Assembly: GCA_019208055.1 (NCBI GenBank)
Contig: JAGXJF010003998.1
Location: forward strand, 868,001 to 932,000
Origin: Stipa capillata
Lineage: Eukaryota > Streptophyta > Magnoliopsida > Poales > Poaceae
Direction of reading: 5' to 3'
DNA: 64,000 nt
A program made the translations under genes and the position numbers. Of this stretch, positions 10,888 through 22,176 are shown in pieces. Within the stretch, counting starts at the first letter, position 1. Each line of letters starts with the position of its first letter. Below the pieces are notes generated by a model, which saw only the letters and a program-made list of their open reading frames with translations, was not told the DNA's origin and ran no database searches.

Positions 10888-11100
10888 CATAGTACTTCCT
10901 CCGTTCAGGAATGTAAGACATATTTTGATTGGTTAAGATAAAACTTTTATCAATAATTACTCTTTAATATACGGTTTATGAGATACAGAATTATAATCAT
11001 AAGTAAGTACTTTTAAATATGAATTCAACGATATTAATTTTGTGTCAAAATCTTATCTTAATCAATCAAAATATGCGTTATATTTTTGTGAAGGGAGTAC
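10888..11100. mobile_element. Stowaway-like MITE, diverged
   Basis: The left end is CTTCCTCCGTTCAGGAATG and the inner arm is GATTGGTTAAGATAAAAC. The right inner arm is TCTTATCTTAATCAATCAAAATATGC, and the right end is GTGAAGGGAGTA. It belongs to the same broad family as the copy at 8001-8240 but is more decayed. Confidence 0.75.
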
Positions 11101-11129
11101 TACGTAACATAAGTACGCTGCTGATCTCC

Positions 11130-11873
11130 CGTGCAAGACCAATATGGTGGATGCCAAGCCGGTTAGCACTCCCATGGCAGCGACAGGAAAAACTTGCGCG
11201 CGACTCTGGCATGGTGCTAAATGAGGCTGATGCAACACGGTACAGAAGTACATTTGGTGCTTTGCAATATTTGATATTAACTTGTCCAGATATTTCCTGC
11301 AGTGTTAACAAAATCTGCCAATACTACAAACACCAATGGATTCTCATTGGTCAGTCGTTAAGCCGATTTTGCGGTATCTCAAGAATACCATGACAATGGG
11401 CCTATGTCCATACAAGTCAACCTCATCACTTATTAGCTAGTGCTTTTGCCTATGCCGACCGGGCAGGATGCCCTGATGACAGGAGCTCACCAGGGGGATA
11501 TGCAGTATTTTTTAGCCTGAATCTTGTCTCTAAGAGCTCACGAAAGCAACCAACTATGTCCGATCCAGTACAGAGGCTGAATATAAGTTCATAGCCAATG
11601 CAAGTGCCCAAGTCGTATGGATACAGGCACTTCTTCATGAGCTAGGAGTTTTTCTAGTGTGCACCTTATGGTGTGATGATAATCTTGATGTTACATACCT
11701 TGTGGTCAATTCAGTTTATCATGTGCGGACAAATATATTGAGATTGATTATCACTTCGATTTATCTCCTCCAAGGACCAACTTGCCGATGCTCTTACAAA
11801 GCCTCTACCACCTCGTTGTTCACAGGATTCAGAAACAATCTGAAGTTAGTACCACGTTCAGATTGAGGGTGGC
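11130..11873 (+). pseudogene. Copia RT/RNase H relic
   Basis: Frames on + give KPVSTPM-like text, RYRSTFGALQYLILTCPDIS (the RYRSLVGALQYL region of Copia RT), and then RNase H pieces (AYADRAGCPDDRSSPGGYAVF). A final KDQLADALTKPL block follows. Several frameshifts and stops separate them. A G-rich tract (TTGAGGGTGG) precedes the LTR start at 11874. Confidence 0.85.
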
Positions 11874-11990
11874 TGTTAAGATGCCTTGCCGTTTTGTCTT
11901 CTGAAGATAAGACGTTTAGTTTGTTTAGAAACTGATCAAGGATCTATTGCTAGCTGGCACTCATGTAGTTGTAATTCATGTACTTGCTAT
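11874..11990 (+). repeat. Copia 3' LTR fragment
   Basis: TGTTAAGATGCCTTGCCG follows the polypurine-like tract directly and aligns with 8267-8385. Only the first part, somewhat over 100 bp, can be recognised. Confidence 0.65.
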
Positions 11991-12143
11991 TTTTACGTGA
12001 TAGCTAGCCACCCATCGTGGTGTGCCAAACCAAACGTAAATCTTAGTGTTTGATATGCACCCCATGCTATGATGTCACAAGTCAACGTGCCACACCATCA
12101 GTTATATGCAGGATGATGTGGTAATGACCTAGAGTGATCACTT

Positions 12144-12848
12144 TTTTTTTGGCCAAAGGTGTGGATTCCATTAGAAGAAACGAGATACAACACACCGCAG
12201 TACAGCTGTACCGAACTTAAGCAAAGAAGACCCCCAACAAAACAAAATAGCAAAAAGGCCCCTAGGGGCAGTCTTCTCCACCGCCGACGACCACGTCAAA
12301 GCGAAGAAACGCCGGCCACCGCCGCTGCCAAGGAGGAACTCCATCCGCCGGAGGACACACAGTCGCGTCAAGGAGACACCCATGCGGAGAGATAGCAGAC
12401 GCATTTTTAATGCTACCGGGGACACCTCACCTCAATCCGCATGGGTCGGCCTTCCGCCGTCGGCGCCTCCGCCCGAACGCAGCTCCAGCAAGGCGAACAG
12501 CAGGAAGACAAGAACCATCTGCACACAAAGACAACAACCAAGATACAAACACAAAACTTCACCTGGTTCCTCACCGTCACCGGAGCCGGCAACGATGAGC
12601 CGAAGATGGAACCGGGAAGACAAAAGGTCATGTCGCCGCCGCAATCCTCGGCGGAGCGACAGCGAAATGGAGACGAAGAACCCTAGATACATAGCGGGCA
12701 GAAGCCGCACTTCCCCCCACCTCCCGGCGCCCGTGGGCGACCGGAGACGAGGAGAATCGGCGGCCTCGCCGGACGGAGATCTGGATCCGGGAGCCGGCGC
12801 CTTTTCGCCTCTCTCAACTGTAGCAGAGGGTTTGAGAGAGAGGGAAAT
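12144..12848 (-). mobile_element. Poly(A) retroposon with 15-bp target duplication
   Basis: CTAGAGTGATCACTT (12129-12143) and CTAGAGTGACCACTT (12849-12863) flank the segment and differ at one base. Next to the left copy is a T run, which is a poly(A) tail on the minus strand. These are hallmarks of LINE-machinery retroposition. The interior is GC-rich with frames open in several directions. No RT is present, so it is a SINE-like or 5'-truncated, trans-mobilised element. Confidence 0.8.
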
Positions 12849-12863
12849 CTAGAGTGACCACTT

Positions 12864-14198
12864 AAATGAGTGTAATGACATGGATATGCAATTCAGTGCC
12901 CTACTTGAACCATTTGGCAAGTTTAGTTACCCTCAATTTATTTTATGTACCTCAAACTGTGTTTGAGTTCAGTAGCGGTACGTAGTGCGAGGTGCCTGCT
13001 AAGCCGAACTTTGCCTGCAAGCTTCTCGGCCGAAGCACGAGCTGACAGGCCAAACGCGCTGGGTTCCAAACAATTATCAGAGCCGAAGCTCGAGGAGCCA
13101 GAGCTAGTTTTGTGCCTGGCTGCCTGTCCGTGGAGCTTCCAAGGGACAGCTTAATAGACTCCATAAAGCCCCCGTACCGAACGAAGTTACTAAATTCCCT
13201 CCCATTGCTACTGAGAAGTGAGGAGTCAAAAAAAATAGGAAACATTTTGTCATAATATTGAGGAAGTGAAACCATCCTCTAGATCGCAAAATTTGGAGTG
13301 AGAGCTCGATCGGCCAAACAAGGACTAAGCACAAAATGTTGAAAGGCACATGTCCCCATTTCGCCATTAAGTAAGGCAAGTACCAAAGCAAGTTTTGTCA
13401 AATCGGAATGAGATAAATACCAGAAAAAGACACGCTGGACTGTTTGTATAACCCACGGGTAAGTTTCCACACAGGGCCTAACGTGTACGTACGTACGTAC
13501 GTAGTATGTCACATCTAGACCTGGTGCCAAATTATAACGAAAGGCTCCATGTGTGTATGCCCTTTCATTCTTCTTAATTAGAAGGTAACTAACTACCTCA
13601 GTTATACCTGGGAATCTATATTTTCTACATGGCATGAGCTATACCAGCCTATCCACTGTAGATTATGTTTTGGGATTCACATATTATATATATCTACACT
13701 ATGCAGCACTATACTCTCTACGATGAACCAATCATATTTAATTTTTATTAATCAGCTTTTATATATGTATTAAAAATAAATTAATGATTAAATGGTAGTT
13801 AAATCTAGACCGTATTGATCGTGTTTTAGACACGATAGTACTGTAAAATTGTATTTATTAAAGTGTAAAATAAGAGTATGCTATGATAAAAATAATAAAA
13901 ATATTTAAATCTCAAGGCACGAATTGATGCTAGATTTAGAAGTGGTATAGTCTGCAAAGAGCAAGAATATATCTATGCTATGTCATATTCTGTTACGTTC
14001 ACATTTACTCGTCACTTTTGACTAATTTATTTGTTCAAGGAAGCTTGTCAACTTATGATGGCCAGTCTAGAACTTCCTAGTTTGCCCATTGATTTTTCCT
14101 TTCATCCTTCCTCCACCACACATTTGATAGGCCTCTAATATATTAATTACTAGGACATTTTGGCCATAATATATAGATAAATGATTTAATATTAAATA
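12864..14198. other. Intergenic stretch without recognisable gene
   Basis: Minus-strand frames near 12952-13635 show no family. A (ACGT)n microsatellite lies at about 13484-13503. 13670-14190 is AT-rich. Confidence 0.5.
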
Positions 14199-14549
14199 TG
14201 TAGGAATTGATCTCGGGTCAGCTCCGATAAGGACAAAAGGAAAAGGAGTTCTAGTCGGAAACGGATTCCGATAAGACTCCTAAACGGAGTAGGTTTAGGA
14301 CTAGGAGTTCTACTCGGTTTTGTAGTCCTAGCCAAAGACTCATGTAAAACTCCTATATAAGGAGCAGTAGCCTAGCTATTGTAAGACACACCAAGAAAGC
14401 CAAGAACAACAAAAGCAAAAGAAATAAAGAAAGAACACGGGGCACGATACGTGCCTCTAGCGAAATCGTTTTTCCAGTACTCAGAAATTTACTGTTGCTA
14501 GATATCTCCCAATCGTGAACGTATCCTGGAGTTATGAAGATTTCCAACA
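14199..14549 (+). repeat. 5' LTR of the Copia element
   Basis: Starts TGTAGGAATTGATC and ends TTTCCAACA. TATATAA at 14354-14360 is the likely promoter TATA box. It differs from the 3' LTR by seven transitions and one single-base indel. Confidence 0.97.
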
Positions 14550-14579
14550 TTTGGTATCAGAGCCAACCGATCATAAGAG

Positions 14580-15170
14580 ATGGCCGGCAACAACGACAAC
14601 GATACCGACTCCTCCGGCAAGAAGAAAAGCTCCGGCGGTGACACCTCCGGCAGCAAGAAGTTATCATCATCAAAGGCTATACAGATCCAGTACCCGATGT
14701 TGAGCAAATCAAACTACGGCATATGGGCCGTGAAGATGAAGTTGATTCTCCGCTCCTTGGGTGTTTGGTCGGTAACAGAAGGCAATAAAGAAGATGTCGA
14801 CGCAGAGAAGGATCAAGACGCCATGGTCGCCATCGCTCAGGCTATCCCAGACTCGGTTCTAATGTCACTAGCTGAATATGAGACGGCGAAGGAGGCTTGG
14901 GAAGCTCTTCGGGAGATGGAGGTCGGTGAAGACAACGTAAAACGGGCAAGAGCTCGTGGGTTGAAGCGCCAGCTCAACAAGATGGAGATGGAGGACTCCG
15001 AGTCAATCAACGAGTACTCCAAGAAGCTCACAAACCTTGTGGGCGAGCTCCGGTCGTTTGGTGGCAAGATCAGCGAAATGGAGATCATTGAAAAATTGTT
15101 TGAGTCGGCACGTCGAAGTTTACCGACATCATCGGCACGTTCGAACAATTTGGAGACGTCTCAAAGATGA
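14580..15170 (+). pseudogene. Copia gag, 5' portion, ending in a frameshift
   Basis: The ATG at 14580 lies 16 bases after the primer binding site. After a Gly/Ser/Lys-rich start come QIQYPMLSKSNYGIWAVKMK (gag N-terminal block), then AKEAWEALREM and ESINEYSKKLTNLVGELRS, typical of the UBN2/Retrotran_gag region. The reading leaves the family pattern after EIIEKLFES near 15108. The continuation MTVSKAIGRLRTFEE is found in another frame at 15167, so a frameshift separates them. Confidence 0.9.
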
Positions 15171-16490
15171 CGGTGTCCAAAGCTATCGGAAGGCTAAGAA
15201 CCTTCGAAGAGAATAGCAAGACATGTCGCAAGCCAAAAGAAGATGGCGAGAAGCTGATGTTCACCAAGGCCGAACTGGATGCACACGTCGCCAATGCAAG
15301 AAGAGAAGGTGGGGAAGCTCCAAGAGAGGTGGCCGCAACGACAGAGGCCGCGGCCATGGCCGCTCCCAAGGTGGAGGACGAGGTGATGGACGCGGCAACG
15401 ACGAGAAGTTTCCCGATGAAAGGCGGCCACGTGACTACGACAAATCCAAGGTTAAGTGTTTCAATTGCAACGAATACGGTCACTTCGCCAAAGATTGCAA
15501 GAAGCTTAACAGGAGAGAAAGAGCAAACTTGGCGAAGAAGGATGACGATGAGCCCACGCTTCTCCTCACTGAAGTCTACGAGTTTGTCGAAGGCGTCGAC
15601 ACGACAACTAGTCAGGCTGCCGCAACAACCACAATACATGAGATGACGAGGGAACCCACTCAGGAGGTGTTTCTACACGAAGATAAGTTGATACCAAAGC
15701 TCAACGGTTCACAAATAAAGGCCTGGTACCTTGATACCGGCACAAGTAATCACATGACTGGTTGCATGGAGAAGTTTGCGGAACTTGACACGACCGTGAT
15801 GGGAACTATCAAGTTTAGAGATAGCTCAGCTGTGGAGATAAAAGGAAGGGGCTCCTTCTTGTTCGAGTGTCTCACGGGAGAACACCGAATACTCACCAAC
15901 GTCTACTTCATCCCGAGACTAAGAAGCAATATCATTAGTCTCGGTCAGCTCGACGAGAACGGGTGCAAGATTGCAATCAAAGAAGGCGTGATGACAATCT
16001 TGGACAGAACCCGCAAGACATTGGCCAAGGTGAACAGGTCAAGAAACCGACTCTATATTTTGAATATCGAGCCGGCTCTCCCAGAGTGTCTGCTAGCACG
16101 AAGCAATGAAGATGCATGGCGATGGCATGCAAGGTATGGGCATGTGAACTTCCATGCCCTGAAGGAGTTGGCTCACAAGAAGATGGTGAACGGCATGCCG
16201 TTGATTGATCATGTGGAGCGCATCTGCGACGGTTGTTTGGTTGGCAAGCAATACCGAAAACCTTTCCCGTCAGAAGCAAAGTACCGAGCAAAATCCCCTC
16301 TTGAGCTGTGCCACAGTGACTTGTGTGGACCAATCACCCCTGCCACGCATGGCGGAAATCGTTACTTCCTGCTACTAGTCGATGACTACTCTCAGTACAT
16401 GTGGCTTGCCCTAATCAAAAGCAAAGATGAAGCATTTGAGGCTGGAAAAGGAACTAAGACTAAAGGCATTGCGCACAGACCGCGGCGGCG
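15167..16490 (+). pseudogene. Copia gag 3' part, protease and integrase start
   Basis: The gag C-terminus shifts frame again near 15270-15330, into the frame carrying the zinc knuckle CFNCNEYGHFAKDC (about 15457-15501). Next are the protease motif LDTGTSNHMTG (about 15729-15760; the usual form is DTGAS), a pre-integrase block (WRWHARYGHVNFHALKELA), and the integrase start with HSDLCGPITP and LLLVDDYSQYMW. The frame is lost at about 16440, where the family sequence between DEAFEA and RTDRGGEF is also too short, so a deletion occurred there. Confidence 0.9.
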
Positions 16491-18811
16491 AGTTTACCTC
16501 AAACAAGTTGACAGACTATTGCGAGCAGTTGGGAGTTAGGCGTTATCTCACGGCGCCCTACTCTCCACAACAGAATGGAGTAGTCGAGCGAAGGAACCAA
16601 ACGGTGGTTGAGATGGGGAGGAGCTTGTTGAAGAGCAAAGGACTTCCGGGTGCATTCTGGGGAGAAGCGGTGTCTACCGCCGTCTACCTCCTCAACAGAG
16701 CACCAACGAAAAGCGTAATCGGCAAGACTCCCTACGAAGCCTACTATGGCCGCAAGCCTAGTGTGGATCACCTTCGCATCTTCAGGTGCATTGCACACGT
16801 GAAAATAGTGACACCACATCTCTCCAAGCTTGCTGATCGCAGCAAGAAAATGGTTCACATCGGCTACGACACAAAGACAAAGGGCTACCGGATGTACGAT
16901 CCAATGACAAGGCGAGTTGTGGTGACTCGGGATGCTGTCTTTGATGAAGAAAAGGCTTGGGACTGGAGTGATAGTCCCACAGTGAATGAACAGCAGCAAA
17001 GTGACACCTTTACGGTGATTCACATTCCTGCAGAAGACATCAGCCGGGGTGAGACGGACACACTAGTCGGGCAGCCCGACAACGCTGTTGAACAGGGGAT
17101 GGAGTCTCTAGTTCTGACAAGGTCTACACAAGCGGTCCCCCACGAGTACGAGGCAGCAACCCCAAGTCCAACACCATCACTAGGATCACCTATACATACA
17201 GGGCCACGTGGCGTACGAAACCTCAACGAAGTCTATGACGCCACCTCTCCAATTGACATAGAGTACTCGGAACTATGTCTACTCAAAACGGAAGAACCAG
17301 CAAGCTTTCGAGAAGCTTGTACTGATCCACGGTGGAAACAAGCGATGGAAGATGAACTCAGTTCCATCAAGAAGAACAAAATGTGGACACTTACCACATT
17401 ACCACCAACTCACAAACCCATTGGCTTGAAGTGGGTGTTCAAGTTAAAGAAGGACACCGACGGGATGATCATCAAGCACAAGGCGAGGTTGGTGGCAAAA
17501 GGATACGTGCAACGACAAGAAATCAATTTTGAGGAGGTGTTTGCTCTAGTCGCACGCCTCGAGACCGTGAGACTTTTGATTGCTTTGGCGGCACAGGAAG
17601 GATGGGAAGTGCACCACATGGATGTGAAGACAGCATTCCTGAATGGTGATTTAGTAGAAGAAGTCTACGTATCATAACCTCCTGGCTATGAGAAGAAAGG
17701 CGAGGAAGGAAAGGTCTTGCGACTTCACAAAGCACTCTACGGTCTACGACAAGCTCCCAGGGCTTGGTATGCAAAGTTTGATTGATCCCTTGTCATGCTA
17801 GGTTTTGAACGATGCCCACTTGAACACGCGGTGTACAAAAGAAGCTACCAGGGAGTTGATTTGCTTGTCAGCGTGTACGTTGATGATCTAATCATCACCG
17901 GCGAAAGCATCAAAGAAATCACCACGTTCAAGAACCAGATGAAGGAGTTGTTTAGCATGAGCGACTTGGGTTTGCTCAGCTACTACCTCGGCATAGAAGT
18001 AACACAAGAACCAGGCCACATCACCTTGTGTCAATCAGCCTACGCCGAAAGAATTCTGGAGAAGTGTGGGACGAAGGATTGCAACCCCACGCAGATTCCA
18101 ATGGATCCGCGAGTCAAATTAAGAAAGAAGAGCACCAATCCTCCAGTGGGTTCCATGCTATACCGCAGCATTATTGGCAGCTTGAGGTATTTACTCCACA
18201 TCCGACCAGACTTAGCCTTCTCGGTAGGGATAGTGAGTAGATATATGGAAGAACCGTCTACAGAACATATGGCGGCTGTCAAGCAAATACTGCGCTATAT
18301 CAAAGGTACGTTGGATTTTGGGTGCATCTACGATAAGGGATCCAACGAAGGGTTACACGGCTACTCGGATAGCAACATGGCAGGTGATGTGGACGATAGG
18401 AAAAGCACCTCGGGCATGGTGTTCTACCTCGGCAACAACTTGATCAGTTGGTGCTCGCAGAAGCAAAGAGTTGTGGCTCTCTCATCGTGTGAAGCCGAAT
18501 ACATTGCAGCAAGTATTGCAGCATGCCAAGCAGTTTGGCTGGGAAGGTTCTTAGCCGACTTAATGAAGAAGAAGGTCGAGAAGGTGACACTGAAAATCAA
18601 CAACCAATCTGCAATATCCTTGTGCAAGAATCCGGTTTATCACGAGAGGAGCAAACACATTGATACTCGTTTCTATTACATAAGAGAGTGTGTGGAGGCG
18701 GGCATGATCGACGTCCAACATGTACGAATGAAAGACCAGCTCGCAGACATTCTCACCAAGTCTCTAGCCAATCCGAAGTTCCTGGAGATGCGTGAGAAGA
18801 TCGGAATATGA
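16427..18811 (+). pseudogene. Copia integrase C-part, reverse transcriptase and RNase H with two stops
   Basis: Integrase resumes with LRTDRGGEFTSNKL and YSPQQNGVVERRNQT. RT follows (WVFKLKKDTDG, ARLVAKGY, HHMDVKTAFLNGDL). A TAA at 17675-17677 replaces the codon before the PPGYE motif, and a TGA lies in the AWYAKFD-SLVMLGF segment (about 17782). RT continues with YVDDLIITG (17877-17903). RNase H has GYSDSNMAGDVDDRKSTSG and CEAEYIA, and the frame ends LADILTKSLANPKFLEM before the polypurine tract. Both stops could come from single C-to-T changes. Confidence 0.92.
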
Positions 18812-18861
18812 GCTGTGAAGAAACGAAGATACGGAGAAGACACCGAGCTCAAGGAGGTGAA

Positions 18862-19211
18862 TGTAGGAATTGATCTCGGGTCAGCTCCGACAAGGACAAA
18901 AGGAAAAGGAGTTCTAGTCGGAAACGGATTCCGATAAGACTTCTAAATGGAGTAGGTTTAGGACTAGGAGTTCTACTCGATTTTGTAGTCCTAGCCAAAG
19001 ACTCATGTAAAACTCCTATATAAGGAGCAGTAGCCTAGCTATTGTAAGACACACCAAGAAAGCCAAGAACAACAAAAGCAAAAGAAATAAAGAAAGAACA
19101 GGGGCACAATACGTGCCTCTAGCGAAATCGTTTTTCCAGTACTCAGAAATTTACTGTTGCTAGATATCTCCCGATCGTGAACGTATCCTGGAGTTACGAA
19201 GATTTCCAACA
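18862..19211 (+). repeat. 3' LTR of the Copia element
   Basis: Same TGTAGGAATTG start and TTTCCAACA end as the 5' LTR, 350 bp. It lacks one base in the AACACGGGG/AACAGGGG segment. Confidence 0.97.
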
Positions 19212-19639
19212 AAATATGCCCTGACGACGAGTGCTAGGTAAACGTGAACGGAGAGAGTATATTACTCGTGTACAACAGAGACAAAGATCGGAAAACGTCC
19301 AGCGTTGGGTCCACTCTTCCAAGGTTGAGCTCCCTGTACTTTTTGGTAAGTTATTTAAGGACTTTTTGTGAAATTTTGGTCCTAGGCCTAGCTCTAGCAA
19401 CCCTTTCCTAGACTTGCTCGCCTATGTACCTGACTACAAGTATGGAGATAACTACTCCCTCCGTCCCAGTTTAGAGGGCGTATAATTTTCATTGTGTTGT
19501 GCCACATTAGAAGGCGTCTCTCCACTGTTTTCTGCATGCAAATGGCCTGCGACGCTTCGGCATGCGCTAGCAATTATTGCTGGAGCACTGTGCTCCCACA
19601 AGTCAAAACACGCATTAGAAGGCATTGCGCGATGGACGT

Positions 19640-19935
19640 TTCAGCCAGAAATCTCTCCACGCTGCAGACGGAAAGGAATGACAAGTACATGGCCGGCGAT
19701 GGTGATGAAAGGTTTGTTGTCTCGCCAGGCTCGACGACGGAGGATTGGCTCGCCAGGCTCGACGACGATGAGTTATCAGAGTGGCTCCCCGGGATCGACG
19801 ACGGCGACGTCAAGGACGCCAAGGAGAAGCGCGCGGTCGCCGGGCTCGATGACGACGACGACGTCAAGGAGAAGTGCGCGGTCGCTGGGCTCGACGACGA
19901 CGACGTCAAGGAGAAGGGCGCAGTCGCAAGGCGTT
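19640..19935 (+). repeat. GC-rich imperfect tandem repeats inside the MLE
   Basis: Units with GACGACGTCAAGGAGAAG followed by a GCGGTCGC-GGGCTCGA-type block repeat about three times at 19800-19925. Earlier variants (GGCTCGACGACG) lie from 19727. One frame encodes Asp/Lys-rich repeats. This is probably a captured or expanded non-transposase sequence. Confidence 0.7.
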
Positions 19936-20295
19936 AAAGCAAGGTTCCGTGCTCTGGCTGCGGGTGCGTCCACGAAGATTACATGGTCATGGCATTAGTC
20001 TACGGCCTCGATGATGGTGAATGCCTTGTCCCGGACTCTTTCGGTGAAACCAGCAAGGACATGTGTTGTTGCGGCCGAGTTGCAGAGTTGCGTCAGAGTT
20101 GCAGAGATGCGTTCAAAATTTTCCTTTAATTGCTAAGTACTCTTTTGTTCGTGAGGTGAAGAACAAAATGATGCGGTTGTTATTTAGAAAAGCATTACGG
20201 AGATAAGGGAAAATAGTACAAGAGCGTTAACATAATGTTCATAACTTCATGCATGGTTCGATTACATTGGCAAAACAGAAACAAGATTACAAGGT

Positions 20296-22176
20296 CTAAT
20301 TGAGGAACTCAATTGCTTCGTTAACAATTGATGGGTCACACTGCAACCTAACCGGGAGCACTCCGTTCATCTCCAGGGCTTGCTTCTTCAAGTGTGGGAT
20401 TGCATAGTGTTGTCCTCCTTTTTGACGCAGTATCTCAATCATGCATGATTGGTGAGTAAGGAAAATATGATTAGATCGATCAATTGGATATTCTTTGAAA
20501 GCTTGAATTACCTTGGCAACAATGTCGTCAATCTTACTCGGAGATGATTTCTGAAACATTGATTGAATGGCCGCAAAAAAACCAAGGTCTAACACATTGA
20601 GATCAGGAGAGTTGGGTGGCTGACACATCAATCTTATGTCAAAACCATCTTCGATTGCTGCACGACAAAACTCGTCGTCATCGATCGCAACGTGTGTCTT
20701 AGCATTATCCTGTTGGATGAATATAGGGGTACCAATTTCCTCTGATGGCCATTTCTGTTTTATCACGGGCAAGACCTTGCTAACAAGATACTCACGGCTA
20801 GTTTCTTTTGTAACCGATGTCATTGCCTTCATTACCAACGTACCGGCAGGCCTGTTGACACTACTCCTCTTGGCTGGCTCTACAAAAGTAAATGGAAATA
20901 TTCCAATCTTTCCTAAAAATGTAACATTACCTTGTTGATCAAATCTTGGTCTTGCAATTGTCGCGAGGAACATCACCTTCTCAATCAAATTCTTGCTCTT
21001 TTTGGTTCTCTCCGGTTTGTCCTCATCAAGTGCCAAGTAGTACTTCTGACATTTCCTTGTCCTGTAGAACCACTTCTCGTAGATATACACAACATTGTAC
21101 AAATCGTAAAAGGTTGGTTCTTGAGGAATGCTTTGGCTGTCCAGCATTGATAGGCAAAAATGAACACGCGCTTTTTTGTTATCTTCGGTTAACGAAAATT
21201 TTATGTCGTTCGTGTGCCGCTTAAATTTCCCTTCTTTCAACCGCCTAAACAGCGTGCTCTTAGAAATATTCAAAGCACTAGCTAAATCTCGAAGAGTCGT
21301 TCTTTTACTCAAAGGCACATCTCGGATGCTGTCAGGGTTGAAGGCTACACGTTTGCGGCCACAATTTTTAGCCTTCTTACTACAGACAGCATGTACCCCA
21401 CCACCACGCTGTTCGTTAAGCCATATCCGCTGCATGACTCTCAGAGGCACGCCTGTTTCAATAGACACGGCCTTTGTCACTCCATGGTTTACTCCTGAAA
21501 TGCCAAAAGATTTTCTCTCTAGAAGCATGGTATATATAGCCCGGCGTTGATCGTCGGTGTATTGCTTCCTCCTTCTGACATTACCAACCTGATCTACAAA
21601 TGCAATGGAAAACACAAGTGTCAGCTATTGGGATATCCGGAGAACTAGAAAAGGGACAGTAACTCTGCTAAGGTTTCTATGACATTGTACAAACCGTAAA
21701 ACACAAGTGTCTAAGGTTTCTAACTCTAATTAGTCCAGTATACACGAGTGGATCATGGGAAACAGGAGGCAGTTTCTATGAGAAAGAGAATAAACGGCTT
21801 ACTCGTCTCGGCGGCAATTTCTCCTCCATTGTCGGCCGCACCAGCTCCCTCCCCATGGCTAGCAGCACCATCTACCTCGCCGTTGTCGGCCGCACCAGCT
21901 CCATCCTCATTGCCGACCACACCATGGCTGGCAGCTCCATCTCCTTCGCCGTTGACGGCCGCATCATCTCGTTTATCATCTGGTAAAACAAAAAGGACAA
22001 ATTATATAAGCAAATCAACATCAATGGAGAAGGTGATCAAGAAAAGAACAAACAAAAGAGTAGAAACCTTCATCACCATCATCCCATACAAGATCGTAAT
22101 TGAGGTCAATAACTGGACCTTCATACTCCTCAATCTCTTACCAAATTATTGGATGATTTAAGTCGAAACCCGCCAT
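20296..22176 (-). pseudogene. Mariner-like transposase, three exons, catalytic Asp lost
   Basis: My model is exon 1 22176-22068, exon 2 21979-21803 and exon 3 21593-20296. All junctions are GT/AG and the phases join (528 codons including stop). Exon 3 has an N-terminal helix-turn-helix region (TLRDLASALNISKSTLFRRL), then DEDKPERTKKSKN, IFIQQDNAKTH (second catalytic Asp) and PPNSPDLNVLDLGFF (third), the D...D39D plan of plant MLEs. Where the family has IDEKWF, this copy has IYEKWF (codon TAC instead of GAC, near 21085), so the first Asp is gone. Exon 1 has an in-frame TAA at codon 13 (MAGFDLNHPIIW-stop), although GTAAGA there could serve as a donor. The copy is probably inactive but may still bind its ends. 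Confidence 0.9.

Larger units (their letters stand above)
14199..19211 (+). mobile_element. Structurally complete Copia LTR retrotransposon with broken gag-pol
   Basis: A 351-bp 5' LTR (14199-14549) and a 350-bp 3' LTR (18862-19211) flank a gag-protease-integrase-RT-RNase H interior in Copia order. AAATA precedes the 5' LTR (14194-14198) and follows the 3' LTR (19212-19216), an exact 5-bp target duplication. The primer binding site TGGTATCAGAGCC (14552-14564) matches initiator Met tRNA. A purine tract (AAGGAGGTGAA, 18851-18861) precedes the 3' LTR. Frameshifts, a deletion and two stops make it non-autonomous. Confidence 0.97.
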
